A DNA stretch of 64,000 bases from Cladorrhinum sp. PSN259 (lineage: Eukaryota; Ascomycota; Sordariomycetes; Sordariales; Podosporaceae), in contig MU867115.1 in assembly GCA_033725935.1 (NCBI GenBank), positions 186,001 through 250,000 on the forward strand, in the 5' to 3' direction. Of this stretch, positions 21,556 through 32,800 are shown piece after piece; the first letter of the stretch is position 1; every line of letters starts with the position of its first letter. The translations under genes were made by a program, and so were the position numbers. The notes below the pieces were generated by a model that saw nothing but the letters and a program-made list of their open reading frames with translations, searched no databases and was not told the DNA's origin.

Positions 21556-24112
21556 ATGCCAACAACATATGTGCATGATGTGGGTCTGCGGCGCATTGAT
21601 CCTGCATCGCTTCAAGGCAACAGCGCCCAGCCTAGAGAGCGTGTTCACCATTTATTTCCCCGCATCTCACCTCCAACGTTGCAACTTCTGCGCATAGCTA
21701 TATCTGTTCAACCCAAGTGCGTCCAAATGGAACCCGAAAAATGTCAAGGATGCGGAGAACTCGACTACAATACCTACGGGAAGCCCCAGGGGATGTCAAA
21801 TGACAGAGGACCGCGAAGATGGACGGCCACTTTCAATCAGCTACGTAAGGGTGAGGTTGATGGGTGCCAATACTGCAGAGTCATACTGCAGGGTGCGAAA
21901 TGGGCCTGGGGAGAGAATCCCGAAGTTGTGGGGGAGGAGCTGGGGCATCCTCATTGGCGGTGCAAAGACTGTTACTCAGTATGCCCTTTCGAAACTCTCT
22001 ATGACCTGAAGATTGACATCAGGCCTGGGAGACGGTTGATAGCTTGGCGAGAATGCCCAAGTCAACTTACTGCTGGTTGGCTTAGGGGACTCCGCCCAAG
22101 CCCAAGCAATGTTGACTTCATCGAGTTCTATACACCAAAAGGCAAGCTTATTTCTCGCGCCTCACCGGCAAGGCGGCCATTATTGACACCTGTTAGGGTC
22201 CAAGATATTCCATCCCGCTTTTGGCGTTGGCCGGGAAGTGCTCCTAAAGCTATCTTTGGAGCATGTTTTGTCTGTAGTCAAGCCTTGGCTGCTTGAGTGC
22301 GACAACCTCCATCCCGCTTGTCAGGAGTCAGCTCGAATTTTGCCGCGGAGGCTCATTGACATTACCGAAACGCCCCGCCTAATCGAAACCTCCATCACCG
22401 GACTGGTTAGCGATACCAAATACGCTACTTTAAGCTATCGATGGGGTGAAGAAGACGACGCAGCCGCCATGCCCAAGACCTTGTCTACAAACATAGAGAA
22501 ACGAATCGAGTCGATTGCTTGGGAGCAGCTTCCTCCGGCGTTCAGGGATGCCATAGAGATCTCACGAGCCCTCAGTTGTGCCTATATCTGGATCGACGCA
22601 TTTTGTATTATTCAGGATGACGAGGATGACTGGAAAGAACAATCGGTCCTGATGTCGCAAGTCTACTCGTATGCCTATTTCAACTTGGCAGCTTCGGCTC
22701 TTGAAAACACCTTGGGCAGTTTGTTCCAAAACAGGATTTGCCGCATAGGCCAGAATCGGTACCATGGCACTTCCCTCATGGACATTCATCGAGTCACCGG
22801 GCTCCCAGCCACCGATACTGAGGTCTGTGTCCGAAGATCTTATGACCGCCAGCACCATGACCTTTATGGAATCACCCTCACACACGCCAAGACGCGCAGC
22901 AACACACTAATTGATCGCGCATGGGTTTATCAAGAGCGTCTACTTTCGAGAAGAACCATACATATAGGGCTGTCAGAGATTATGTGGGAATGTAGATGTT
23001 GTTACCGCTGCGAGTGTGGAACCATTGCCCCAGCAGAGCCCGATGAGCATAAATCGGAAGAAAGTGTGGTCATGCTCGAAGATCTTGCGGGCGCCTCAGT
23101 TGGTATAAGGCGGAATCTTGATTTTATCGCGGATAGTTTCAAGGTTCAAAAGGCTCTCCTCACAAACGCATGCTCTCCAGGTACACCAGCCAAAGAGGTT
23201 TTCAATTTCTGGTTTCAGGCTGTTGAGCAGTATTCCTTCCTACAGCTGACAGAAGAAAGTGACAGACTCATCGCCCTAGGAGGCATTGCAAGGAAAATCC
23301 AGGAAGCCACGGGCTTCACGTATCTTGCCGGTCTGTGGCTCGAAGATCTACCGCGTGCCCTATATTGGCGTGGCGCCGGAGTACATCGACATAACACGAG
23401 ATCGAAAGCCAAACCAACACCACGTGTCATTGAACCTTCATGGTCCTGGGTTTCTCGGCGACCAGGGTCCCCGCTACAACACATTCACTGGGCAAGTCTC
23501 GAATCCAAAGATTTCCAACAGGACTCGAGACTCCGAATCAACAAGTCAGAGACCTTCTGTCGCTACATTGGAGACAGCCCATTTGGTCAAGTTTTGTCCG
23601 GTCAGATCCAGATGTCGGCTGCGTATGTACGCGGAACAGTGGCAAAGACAGGGGTTTTTAATTCCGTTTACATTGACATTGGGCCTCTAGCTCAGCGCAT
23701 CACAACGCCACCAGACACTAGGTACTCCAAAGCCGATATGTCCTCCAAGACGGGAATCTTAGTGCAACCAGAAGTACGAAAGAATTCAAATGGCTCATGG
23801 GTTGAGTCTCTCGTTGGAACTGAGGTTTTCTGCATCCTTTTGGGACGCATCGGCACGACTGACAACCGGCATCAAACGAATGTGGACTACTACACGCGAC
23901 TCTTTTATTGTTACCGTGACTGTGTACTCGTGGTGGTGGCTCACCCAGATGACCCTCAGAAGTATCTGCGTTTTGGGTCTCACGACGTTGGAAGTAATAC
24001 ATTTCAAGCTGGCACTTCCCCGAATGACAGTACTGATTTTAGACTGTTTTCACCCTTGGATATGGAGGAACTGTACAAGGACGCAGACGTCAAGGTTTTT
24101 AACTTGGTCTGA
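21556..24112 (+). CDS. HET-domain protein, reading frame broken near 22230-22280
   Basis: Two overlapping frames together make one HET protein. The first (21556-22296; an inner ATG at 21727 is a better start) has Cys pairs in KCQGCGELDY and GCQYCRVILQGAKW, then WRCKDCYSVCPF. The second (from about 22238) has VVKPWLLECDNLHPACQ, the segment normally just before the HET domain, and then KYATLSYRWGEEDDAAAMPK, LPPAFRDAIEISRAL, YIWIDAFCIIQDDEDDW and RAWVYQERLLSRRTIHIG. The change is +1. Family alignment from memory (PGSA... followed by ..VKPWLLEC) suggests that the two frames are colinear, so a 1-nt indel or sequencing error fits better than an intron; the only suitably phased GT-AG pair would make a 40-nt intron that removes conserved sequence. 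It may be a recent pseudogene. Confidence 0.75.
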
Positions 24113-25164
24113 TGACTTTGGTTATTTGAACAATCTGGCATACATGTAATCAATAGCGGCAATCCGAATCTGTGACAATAAACTCAATTTGGCAACTTCG
24201 AAACACCTGTTATCTAATCCTAGACCTCCCTATGCCATCTTCCGGCGAGTTTCTTCATTATTAGGGCATAAGGAAGCAGGGAGCGAGGTCCCACTTCACA
24301 CGGCCAGGTATTCACCTTGGCAAGTCAGCCAGGGTGGGAATCTGACTGCAGGAGAGAGGCTGAGAGCTGTCCATACTGTTACGATAACCCAAATTAAGCT
24401 TTGAGACCCCGGACAGCATGGGTCGGACAAGGGCTAAGCCTTGGGCCAAGTCTCGTCTCTTGGGCTCTTGGAAAATGAGCTAATCGGAGAGCCAAGTGGG
24501 AGAAATGTTCTTTTCTGTTCGATAATACTTGGCAAAAGAAACTGTTGATGCCTACCGATGGTTCTATTGTTATCCATGATTCGTCCATTACCGGCACGCT
24601 TGCCGTGCCGATTACCCGTCTACCCCTGGCAAGGACGTGGAACTGTGGCGGTCAAAGATATCCACTCTCAACGACAACCTCAAAGGTACATATTCAAGAT
24701 ATTAATACCCTTCTTTGATACCCCAAAAAGCGACGATTTTATATACCACAATGCACAATGATCAACGAGATATTATATCTTCAAGACCATCAAAAATGAC
24801 CTGGAGGTTCACCGCTCTGCACCAAACGTCTAGCAACAAAACACGTCCTCCACTACATTCTTGGCGTCGGGGTTTGTTTGTTGATACTTGGCGTCAGCCC
24901 TAGGGCCATCATCAAGGGGTAGTCTTACATGTACACTAGTCTAGGCAATTTGAGACGGAGAATTCAGATCACAAATAGGCCTTACGAAAACTCCGTTCCT
25001 GCCAGCAGTAACTTCACTGTCCCTTTTCCCTCTAATTTCTTCTCTCGACATCTCCTTTTAGATTTCCAAGACGGCGGTATCAGATTGCAATCTGCTAGAC
25101 CACATTTGCGGCACAGTTTAAGCAAAACATTTGAAGTCTCCGACAAGGGCAGCACCTTCCTATC
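24113..25164. other. Intergenic spacer, 1.05 kb, nothing recognised
   Basis: Read on both strands. Only short open frames without family features occur. It presumably holds the promoter of the LtrA-like gene. Confidence 0.5.
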
Positions 25165-27590
25165 ATGGGCAACCAACACCTCGACCCCGAACCAGACGAT
25201 GACGAGGTGGAGAGCGTCCCACTCATGAAGAGTCCACTCCGGGCACCGACTCTGGGTATTAAGCAAGCGGTTGCGGCAGCACCTATTGAGGTGCTGGGCT
25301 GGAGAGCCGATTCGGACCTTCCGGATTTTGAGAGACACGAGGAGGCAACCAACATTGAGGTCTTTTACGATCTCTTCTTCGCCGCCAACTTGTGCGTCTA
25401 TTTTGAGAACCAGGATATCAGCAGTGTCGAGCAGTTCGCTACCTTTGCTGCATACTTTACGTCGGTCTACCCGATTCTACCTACCACTTGGCGCCAACTG
25501 GGGGAATGCTGACTTTGTACCGCAGGCTTCTGTGGTTCAACTGGGCTGCTTTGAGCATGTTCGATGTCAGGTTTGTGACTGACAGCATATTCGGTAGGTG
25601 TTGTACGGAACCCCGCATTGGAACTCGGAGCGCTGACAAGAATTACTGCTGCTAGAACGATGCGTTAGGGCAATACACTTCGGCGTATCTGTCGGTCTCG
25701 CCGTTGTCGTCCCCACATTCGACCTCTACGACCAGAAAGCACAAACCTTCCGGACATTCTCCATCATCCTGATGGTATCTCGCATCACGCTAGCAGTCCA
25801 ATATGCCTCGGTCTTGTTGTACGTCCGAAAGTACAAGAGCACGCAAGTACCCCTGGCCCTGATGGTCCTCCTCAACTTGGTTGCCGGCATGATCTACCTC
25901 GGGGTGGCGTTCGGGTTCACAGATGGAACCGGCAAGCTCTATCTAGTGTGGTACGTTGTCACGGGTATAGAGACAGTGCTCAATATCGGGTTCTCTCTCA
26001 AGTGGAAGACGCTGAGTTTCGAGGGGACTCATCTACCCCACAGAATGAGCCTGCTTACGTACATCTTGATGGGAGAGGGCATTCTTACTGTTCTCAGCTC
26101 TGTCGCCAAGGTTGTCGTAAACGGCAACGCATGGAGTAAGTACAAAACACAACCTGAAGTAACTATGTCCCGTTGGCCTATTACCTGACCCGTCTTCCCT
26201 CCCGCAGCCTCCCAAACAACTGGAAATGTCGCCGCCGGAGTAGCTACACTCTACATCATCTACATGATTTACTACGACTGGAGACCAATCAAGCGCATGC
26301 CACAGGCCCGAAACCTACTTTGGTCCTTCCTCCACTTCCCCTTCCACCTCTCCATGAAGCTCTTTATTCTCGGCTTCACACAGTTCATCACTTGGTGGAA
26401 GATCCTAGAGACAAACGGCATGGCGCTAAGCAAGTGCCTGGAGGCTCTCAAGTCGATGGAAGACCCGACCTGGACTGGCGCGAGCACAGATTACTACGTT
26501 GACTCACTCAACAAGACCGTCAAGGAGGTATTTGCCGTGTACAAGCCCAAGTGGCAGGACTCGGTCGACTCTGTCGCCATTGCTCTCCAGTCCATAAAAG
26601 AGATGAACATAACCGAGGAATGGTGGCGCGCGGCGCCGTCACTGCCGGATGATTCCGACGATCCGACTCTCCGGGAGCTGCTGGACGCGACGATGAATTA
26701 CCTCTACGCCATGGTCAACTCGCTGTTCGCCACGTTCAACGTCAATGGAATCTCGGCCGTGCCGGAGGACTTCGAGGGGACGTATGCAGAGTTTAACAAG
26801 ATGGCCTACGATTTGAATGAGAAAAAGTTCCATATTGTGGTAAGTTGGCCTGGACTCAAATCCATTTGCTGCAAGACAGAAACACTGACTGGTATTGATG
26901 TATACACAGTTCTCGTACGCATTCATAGCATCAGGCATCAGCCTCTTCTTCCTAAACACCCTCTACATCCTCTCTCGCACTCGCAGTCGGAACCGGAGAA
27001 CGATAACGGCATTCAACTACCTCCGCAAATTTATAAATTACCTACTGGGGTTCGGACTCTGCCTGGTGCCCCTGATAGGTCTCGACCCCGAAAAGGCGAG
27101 GGAGTTTAAGCAGACGCCGTGGCCGCTTCCCACCATCTGTCTGGTGTTTTTCTTTATTTTGGTTCTAAACCATCTGCCGCATCCTCCTCCCTTGTTCTTC
27201 GAGAAGGTGGGCAACGAAAGGAGGGCCAAGACGTGGGAGGTGATACGGACTATGGGATTTAGGTATGAGAATCATCCCAGGAACGTCAGTGGCCCTAAAG
27301 AGGGAGAGGCCCTCGTGGTTGAGGAGAGTCAGGTATTGCCGCGGTCATATGGTCATGAAAGAGAAGGTGAGATGAATTATCAGTATCCGAGAGCATCATC
27401 AGCTGCTGTGAGTGGAGAGGAGGAATACAACTCGGACCCGGAATCCCAGACGTACAGGGCTTACTGTGAGGCCAATGCCTACCAGGGAGTGGCGTACCAG
27501 GGCGAGGTGGCGCCGCCTGAACAGCCCGGGGTTGATGGGCGGGGTAGGTATAGGGATTCGGTTTTGATGCAGCAGGGTAGTGCTGTTTAG
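25165..27590 (+). CDS. LtrA-like (low temperature requirement A) multi-pass membrane protein
   Basis: The model is join(25165..25460, 25526..25593, 25656..26135, 26208..26839, 26910..27590), giving 718 residues; all five exons join in phase and the introns have CTGAC-type branch points. Family marks are HEEATNIEVFYDLFFAANL near residue 65 (the acidic, aromatic motif typical of fungal LtrA-like proteins), LLWFNW...MFDVRFVTDSIFERCVRAIHFG, and HFPFHLSMKLFILGFTQFI. Around eight hydrophobic segments are visible. The C-terminal 100 residues are hydrophilic and disordered. The molecular function of this family is not established. The second exon is only 68 nt. Confidence 0.85.
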
Positions 27591-28516
27591 ACTGAATATT
27601 AATTAGACCAAAAAAAAAAAAAGTACATCAGATTAAAAAATATCTGGAGAATTATAATAAGCGAGTAGTAGGTAATACTAATACAAAAAATAGCTGGGTT
27701 TACGCAAAACCTATAAAAATAAGTAGTTTAAATAACATCTTAAGATGCCGTAACTTGTAGACTTGATGTGGTTATATTTCATGTAGCCGGAAGGAAAAGA
27801 AAGAAAACAGTAAAAAGCTCACCTGCTACCACCCCCTCGAAGTGGTGGCCACAGGCTACGAAAACCCCCAGCTTTGCTATATGCTAGGCTCAGGGGTTTT
27901 TCTGGGCGGTCGAAGAGATGCTCGTGCTGGGAGTCGAACTCCCGACTTGGACAACTACCTTCACACCCCAATACCATTGGGCTACGGGGCCCAACCGTAT
28001 TGGGGCTTCTGGTGCTAGGTTTCGTGCGAGATGTTGTATATAAAGGGCAGCCATTGGTTAACTGAGGGAATCAGGTCCCTATCAGTAGTCCTTTAGGCGT
28101 TTCATCCCAACATTACTCATTGATCCAGGGGATCTTCCTCCTCCCGCATGGCCCCTCTCCAACCTCAAGACCTACCCCTCAACGTCTTGGTCAATAGCTT
28201 TTAGACCCCGAACTCAGCTCGACTTATACTAATCAACAGATTCTAACTCCTTTCCTCTGCGACTTGGATTTCTCAGACTCCAATCGCCTTGCTAACTCTT
28301 CCATACAGGTATTTTTTTCCAATTGTCCAAACACTTCCTCATCTGGAGGTGTTCTCGTCTATTTCATCTTATACTCGCCTTTGAGATACTTGTCTAATAA
28401 ATATCTCTCACACCCGTCAAGCAATAAACAAGAAAGCTGCACGATTGGAAACAAGAACGCCGTCGATAGGCACGCGGTACTTGTCTAATTAAATCCTTGA
28501 ACGCTTTAATAAACCC
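27591..28516. other. Intergenic spacer with AT-rich stretch and tRNA-like relic
   Basis: Bases 27600-27800 are AT-rich with an A run. A tRNA-like sequence lies at 27920-27993. No coding gene is supported. Confidence 0.5.
27920..27993 (-). other. tRNA-like relic with intact box A and box B
   Basis: On the minus strand the sequence has TAGCCCAATGG (matches box A) and, at tRNA-like distance, GAGTTCGACTCCC (close to box B). The acceptor halves (GGCCCCG and GCACGAGC) do not pair, and the T stem can close only around a 5-nt loop. No normal cloverleaf forms, so it is probably a decayed tRNA or a tRNA-derived fragment. Confidence 0.35.
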
Positions 28517-29206
28517 TTACATACCTACTATTTTCTCCTCCCTTAAGCCGCCGCCGCCGGTATCCTTCAACCCCTCATTGTCCACGCCATGATCATCTTG
28601 TTTGTGTCCCGAGCTCATCATGTCCACATCCTCCCCTGCCAACGAATCGTGACTGGCCGCTCGAGCTTCTTTTCTCTGTGAATTAGGTACATCATTCTCT
28701 TCAGGTTGTTTCTCAGTCTTCTTGTCACCGGACCCCTGGCCTCCGTCATCAACAACATTAGCAGCCGCGGCTTTGGCTGCTGCTTCACGCTCCTCTCTGA
28801 TCTTTTCGTATTTTTGGTAGAACTCGTTTTGCGGGTAGAGGTAACCTCCCGGTGAGCAGTATATCTGATGTGATGTATTAACAATGAAAAAGGGTCAGTA
28901 AGTAAGTGCGTGACATGGGAACAAAAGCACTTCGGGTCGGTAGGTAGGTAGGCATGAAGAATTGATGAAGGAGATAAAATTGTCGGCAAGTCGGTCGGTC
29001 GGTCGGTCAGTCGGGAGCACATGTACGCAACGCACCTTGCAGCTATCACAAAAGTCGGGCGTTGTTGGCTGGCCTGAACACCCTTTCTGGTTCTTGCACT
29101 CGTACATGGAGCTGGGACCTCTGCATTTGCACCACGGCCCTCCGCGGCGGGACTCTAATTTGTGGGACTCGGAATCTGACATTGCAGTGGGCTGGGTTGG
29201 CTGCAT
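28517..29206 (-). CDS. Small cysteine-rich protein A (PWCxC family), NLR neighbour
   Basis: Two exons on the minus strand, 29206..29036 and 28864..28517, giving 172 residues. Exon 1 ends after a Cys-rich module and exon 2 continues in frame with IYCSPGGYLYPQNEFYQKYEK, followed by a charged, Ala-rich, probably disordered tail. The Cys pattern is C-x-C-x8-C-x5-C-x9-C-x2-C-x3-C and starts with PWCKCRG. The last Cys comes from exon 2, which supports the splice. Exactly the same pattern and intron position occur in the gene at 35978-36291. Seven or more conserved Cys suggest a metal-binding or disulfide module. There is no signal peptide, so metal binding is more likely. The function is unknown. 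Confidence 0.65.
28865..29035 (-). repeat. Intron with GGTC/GGTA tetranucleotide runs
   Basis: The intron of small Cys-rich gene A carries GGTCGGTCGGTCGG (about 28990-29010) and GGTAGGTAGGTAGG (about 28938-28952). These are unstable microsatellites inside an intron. Confidence 0.7.
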
Positions 29207-29812
29207 GGTTGTTCAGGTTCAAGTAAACCTCGAACTCGAATACGAAAAAGTTTTAAAATGCTGCAGTATTAACTTGAGGATACCAAGAGAAGAGAGGCGC
29301 AGACATCATTTTATAGAAACAAAGCAACGTGGTCTGATGTTTGTGCTATGAGCTACGGTACTCTTCTACGGCGATTCCCGACTTCGCGTTGGACTTGGTG
29401 ATCGTGTTGACACATCGGTGCCGTGATGATGACAGCGCATAGTGGTACTTCCATGTCGCACAGTTGAGCACTTGTCAGAATATCACCAGATGGAAGGCGA
29501 CACTTGCCCAAGTAATGGCGGAACTGTTTCCTTAAAGAGAATGAACACGCTATAAGTGAGTTATACGAATGTAACAAATGGCTTTGGTGCTGAGATCCAA
29601 CGGAGAGCATAGCAGCTTAAATGGTCTCACAGGATCTCGGAAGCGGTCCCGCAATATCGAGGGCCCAGCAACGACTTTCCGGACACAAATGAATATTGAC
29701 GGCAACGTCCATGAGACAGCCGGTTTCGTTCAGTTCTCTTGCAGAAACAGACATTCTTCCCATAAATACCGATATACTACCCGCTCTTGAAAACCTACTA
29801 CCCCACTCAAAA
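29207..29812. other. Spacer between small Cys-rich gene A and the NLR
   Basis: No gene is recognised. It contains the promoter of gene A and the 3' flank of the NLR, both on the minus strand. Confidence 0.5.
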
Positions 29813-32800
29813 TCAGTCTACATCGGATTGCACATCATCAACGGCAGTCGATGTCTGTGGATGTGGCTGGCTTCGCAAGGTCGGTTCATCGCCTCGGTCC
29901 GACCACAGTATCTCTGACAGCCCGGTCAGTGGGCCTCTCCAATGACTCCAGTCTTCAAGGAATGCCCCGGCAGCCTTTGATATAGCGCCCGAAGAAGCAG
30001 CCCATATATCAGATATCACCCCACCTGAACCGTTATTTGTTCTTTCTGTTTCAGGGTTACCAGTTGTGGTAAGGACCTGATACCTTTCTCTAGGGGGTTT
30101 CATCCGTGTTGTGTCAGCCGACGGCCCGCCAAACCACAACCATAAATCCTCGTCCCGGAACCATCCAACCTTTTCCTGCTCGAGCAAATACTCAACCTCA
30201 TCGAACTTGCGTACCCGCACCAACCCCAGTGCTCGTTCGGCCAGCTTCAGAAGTCTGGGTAGATCAGGCTCTGAATATTTCCCATCATCTGAACCTCCAT
30301 CGCTCTGGATACAATGAGAGCTTTCGTCACTATTATCGACCAAGATCTGATTGAAGTTGGCCTCCGCCAACCGTTCATCTCCCTCTCCGCCCCTAAGTCT
30401 CAGCATCTTAGCCAAGTCCAAGATAATCCACAGGACCGCGCGATTATACTCGGCTCGTTCGATTTGAATGACCAGATCTTGCACCAGGTTCGCCGCTTTA
30501 TCGCATTCACCAGCATCCCACAACAGCAGCCCCTTGAGATGAACAACCTGGAAGTACCTCTTTACCAACCATTTCTCCGTTCCCAAACCCACCCCGGACT
30601 TGTCTTCAACCTCGTTTAACAACTCCCTCGCCTTTTTACTCTCTCCGACTTCCCTATACGCAATCACCAACTCGATCGCAAAGTCCAACGCCCAAACGAA
30701 ATTCCCTAGTCCAAGCTGACTCCGCACTCTGTACGCATCCTCAAGCCTTTCCAAAGCTTGTTTCAACCGTCCAATCTGCCGTTCAGCCTGGCCCAGTGAG
30801 AACCCTGCTGAAGCAGCAAACAAATCATCCGGCCCAAACTTATCCCTCCTCTTCTTGAAAACATCGGCGTATATCCTTTCCGCCTCCTCCAGCCTTCCGA
30901 ACTGCACCAGGGGACGCGCAATCCATAGCCTGACACCCAAATGCGCCTTGCTGTCTTCCCCAAGCAACCGGGCATACCCTTCTGCCACCTCTCTCTGCGT
31001 GACCAGCGACTCCTCGTATCTGTTTAGATACAGCTCTGTCTCTCCTCGCGCTTGCAGGGTGCGGTAAAACTCTTGGTTGTCCTTCCCAAGCACGATTTCT
31101 TCGACCCGCACAATAGCGGAGAACTCCTCGTTCGCTTCCGAGTATGATTCCTCCAGGATCAGTGTATACGCCAGGTCAGTGCGCGACAGTAGCGTCAGTG
31201 GGTGTTCAGTGCCTAGTACCTCCGTCAGGCCGGAGGCGGCTTCTCTGCGGAGGGGTGTGGCGAGGTGCGTGCAGCCGATGTCGACGTAGAACCTGCCTAG
31301 CCGCATGAGGGGCAGGTACTGGAGGACCTTGTCAGAGTCAGAGGAGTCGCGGTACGAGGAAGCAAGGGCTTGGTATGGCGAGGTGAAGTAGTCGGTCAAC
31401 TCTAGCAAGGAGGACTTCTCCGGCAGGAGTGCTCCAGACCATAATTTTAGGGACGAGAGGACGGTCGATGAGCGGGAGATGCTGCCCTGGAGTTTATGAA
31501 CCGACCACTCGGCCCAGAACACAAAGTTGGGGACGTGAAGAAAATCGTTGGCCAGGGATACTAGCGAGTCTGGAGGGTCGCTGATGGCAGTGAGGTGGAA
31601 GTCCCAGTACTGGGCGGCGTATTCGAAGGAGACACCACGCTGAGGTTTTGGGTGGGGTTTGACTTCGACGGCTTCCCAGAAGTTATGGTGCAGCAGCTGG
31701 CCGATTCGACCTTTAGAAGCGTACTCCGGATCAAGAAGGGCTTGTAGACATTGAAGGCCTAGTTCGGTATGAGCGTCTTGAGGATGAAAGCGAACTGTGT
31801 GGAGGCTGTCGCCGTTACGTGACCCTAATTCGGCAGGCGTTCGAGCCGCATCTGTCAGAAATTCGGCAACTGATGAGTGTATAAATTGCACCCGCCCGTC
31901 TTCGAGTGTGATGATTGGGTCACAGTATTGCGAAATCCATGTATAGGAGTTGTAGTCACCTAGTTGTACGGCGCGTGCCAGTTCGGTGACAGTGAGTGGT
32001 TTCTGAGCAGCCCATACGAGACGTAGAATTGCAAGACGTCGATGAAAGAAGTCCCGCTGTAACTCTGGAGTTGTGAGCTGCCTGTGCTTCCAAGTACGCA
32101 TGCTCCATCATTTCATCGTACAGCCTGCTCAGGCCAGGGGGGCAGCGCTGTAATCTTTCTCGGCAGATATCCTCACAAGGGATTGACATGTACTCCAGAA
32201 GCATATTGGCATATTGAAAGGACCCCGCGGCGTCCACTCGAATCTTGTCAATTGCGGCGTCCATCAAGGTTTTCGGGATACCCAATTCCTCAAACTTTTT
32301 GGTGGCGAAGACCTTAATATTGGAAGCTAGGACATCTGGTGTGAGCCGGATTTTAAGCGATGCCGCAGAGAGGCTTGCAAACTGAACCCGTGGCCGCGTG
32401 AAGATGGCGATTCGAGTATTCTTCGACATTGCCAATAGTTCTTGAAGTCCTTCAAAGAAACTGGAGATGGATGAAGCGGGTTTGAACTGATATTGTTCGA
32501 GTGAGTCGATAATGATGAAGACGGAGGCCCTTGATTTGGGCACAAGAACCTGAGAAGCTTCCAGGACAATCTTCCACAAAGCCTTGGATTGGCCCTCACT
32601 CGGACGTAGCCTGTTTGTACAAGCAAGCTCAGCTAGTTTATTCACGAGTGGTGTGGTAGCGCTGTTGGACTGAGATTTGCGCAGCAGCCAAAATAGTATG
32701 CATGCTGATAGCTTTGATGGCCCCCTCTGACTCGAGAACTGACAGGACACCACGGCCGCTGTAGTATCTCTATTCTTCAGGGTAGTGGCTAAACTCTTAG

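Noticed and set aside
22236..22276. A 40-nt intron joining the two HET frames
   Set aside because: It has the correct phase, but it is too short and would remove sequence that continues the conserved pre-HET helix.
15421..28516. Secondary-metabolite cluster
   Set aside because: No PKS, NRPS, terpene synthase or tailoring enzymes; the genes are HET, LtrA-like and unknown membrane proteins.
32040..32110. Intron to explain the NLR frame change
   Set aside because: The GT-AG pairs that restore the frame give only 16 nt; a 33-nt pair does not restore it; longer ones delete the conserved LYDEMMEH segment.
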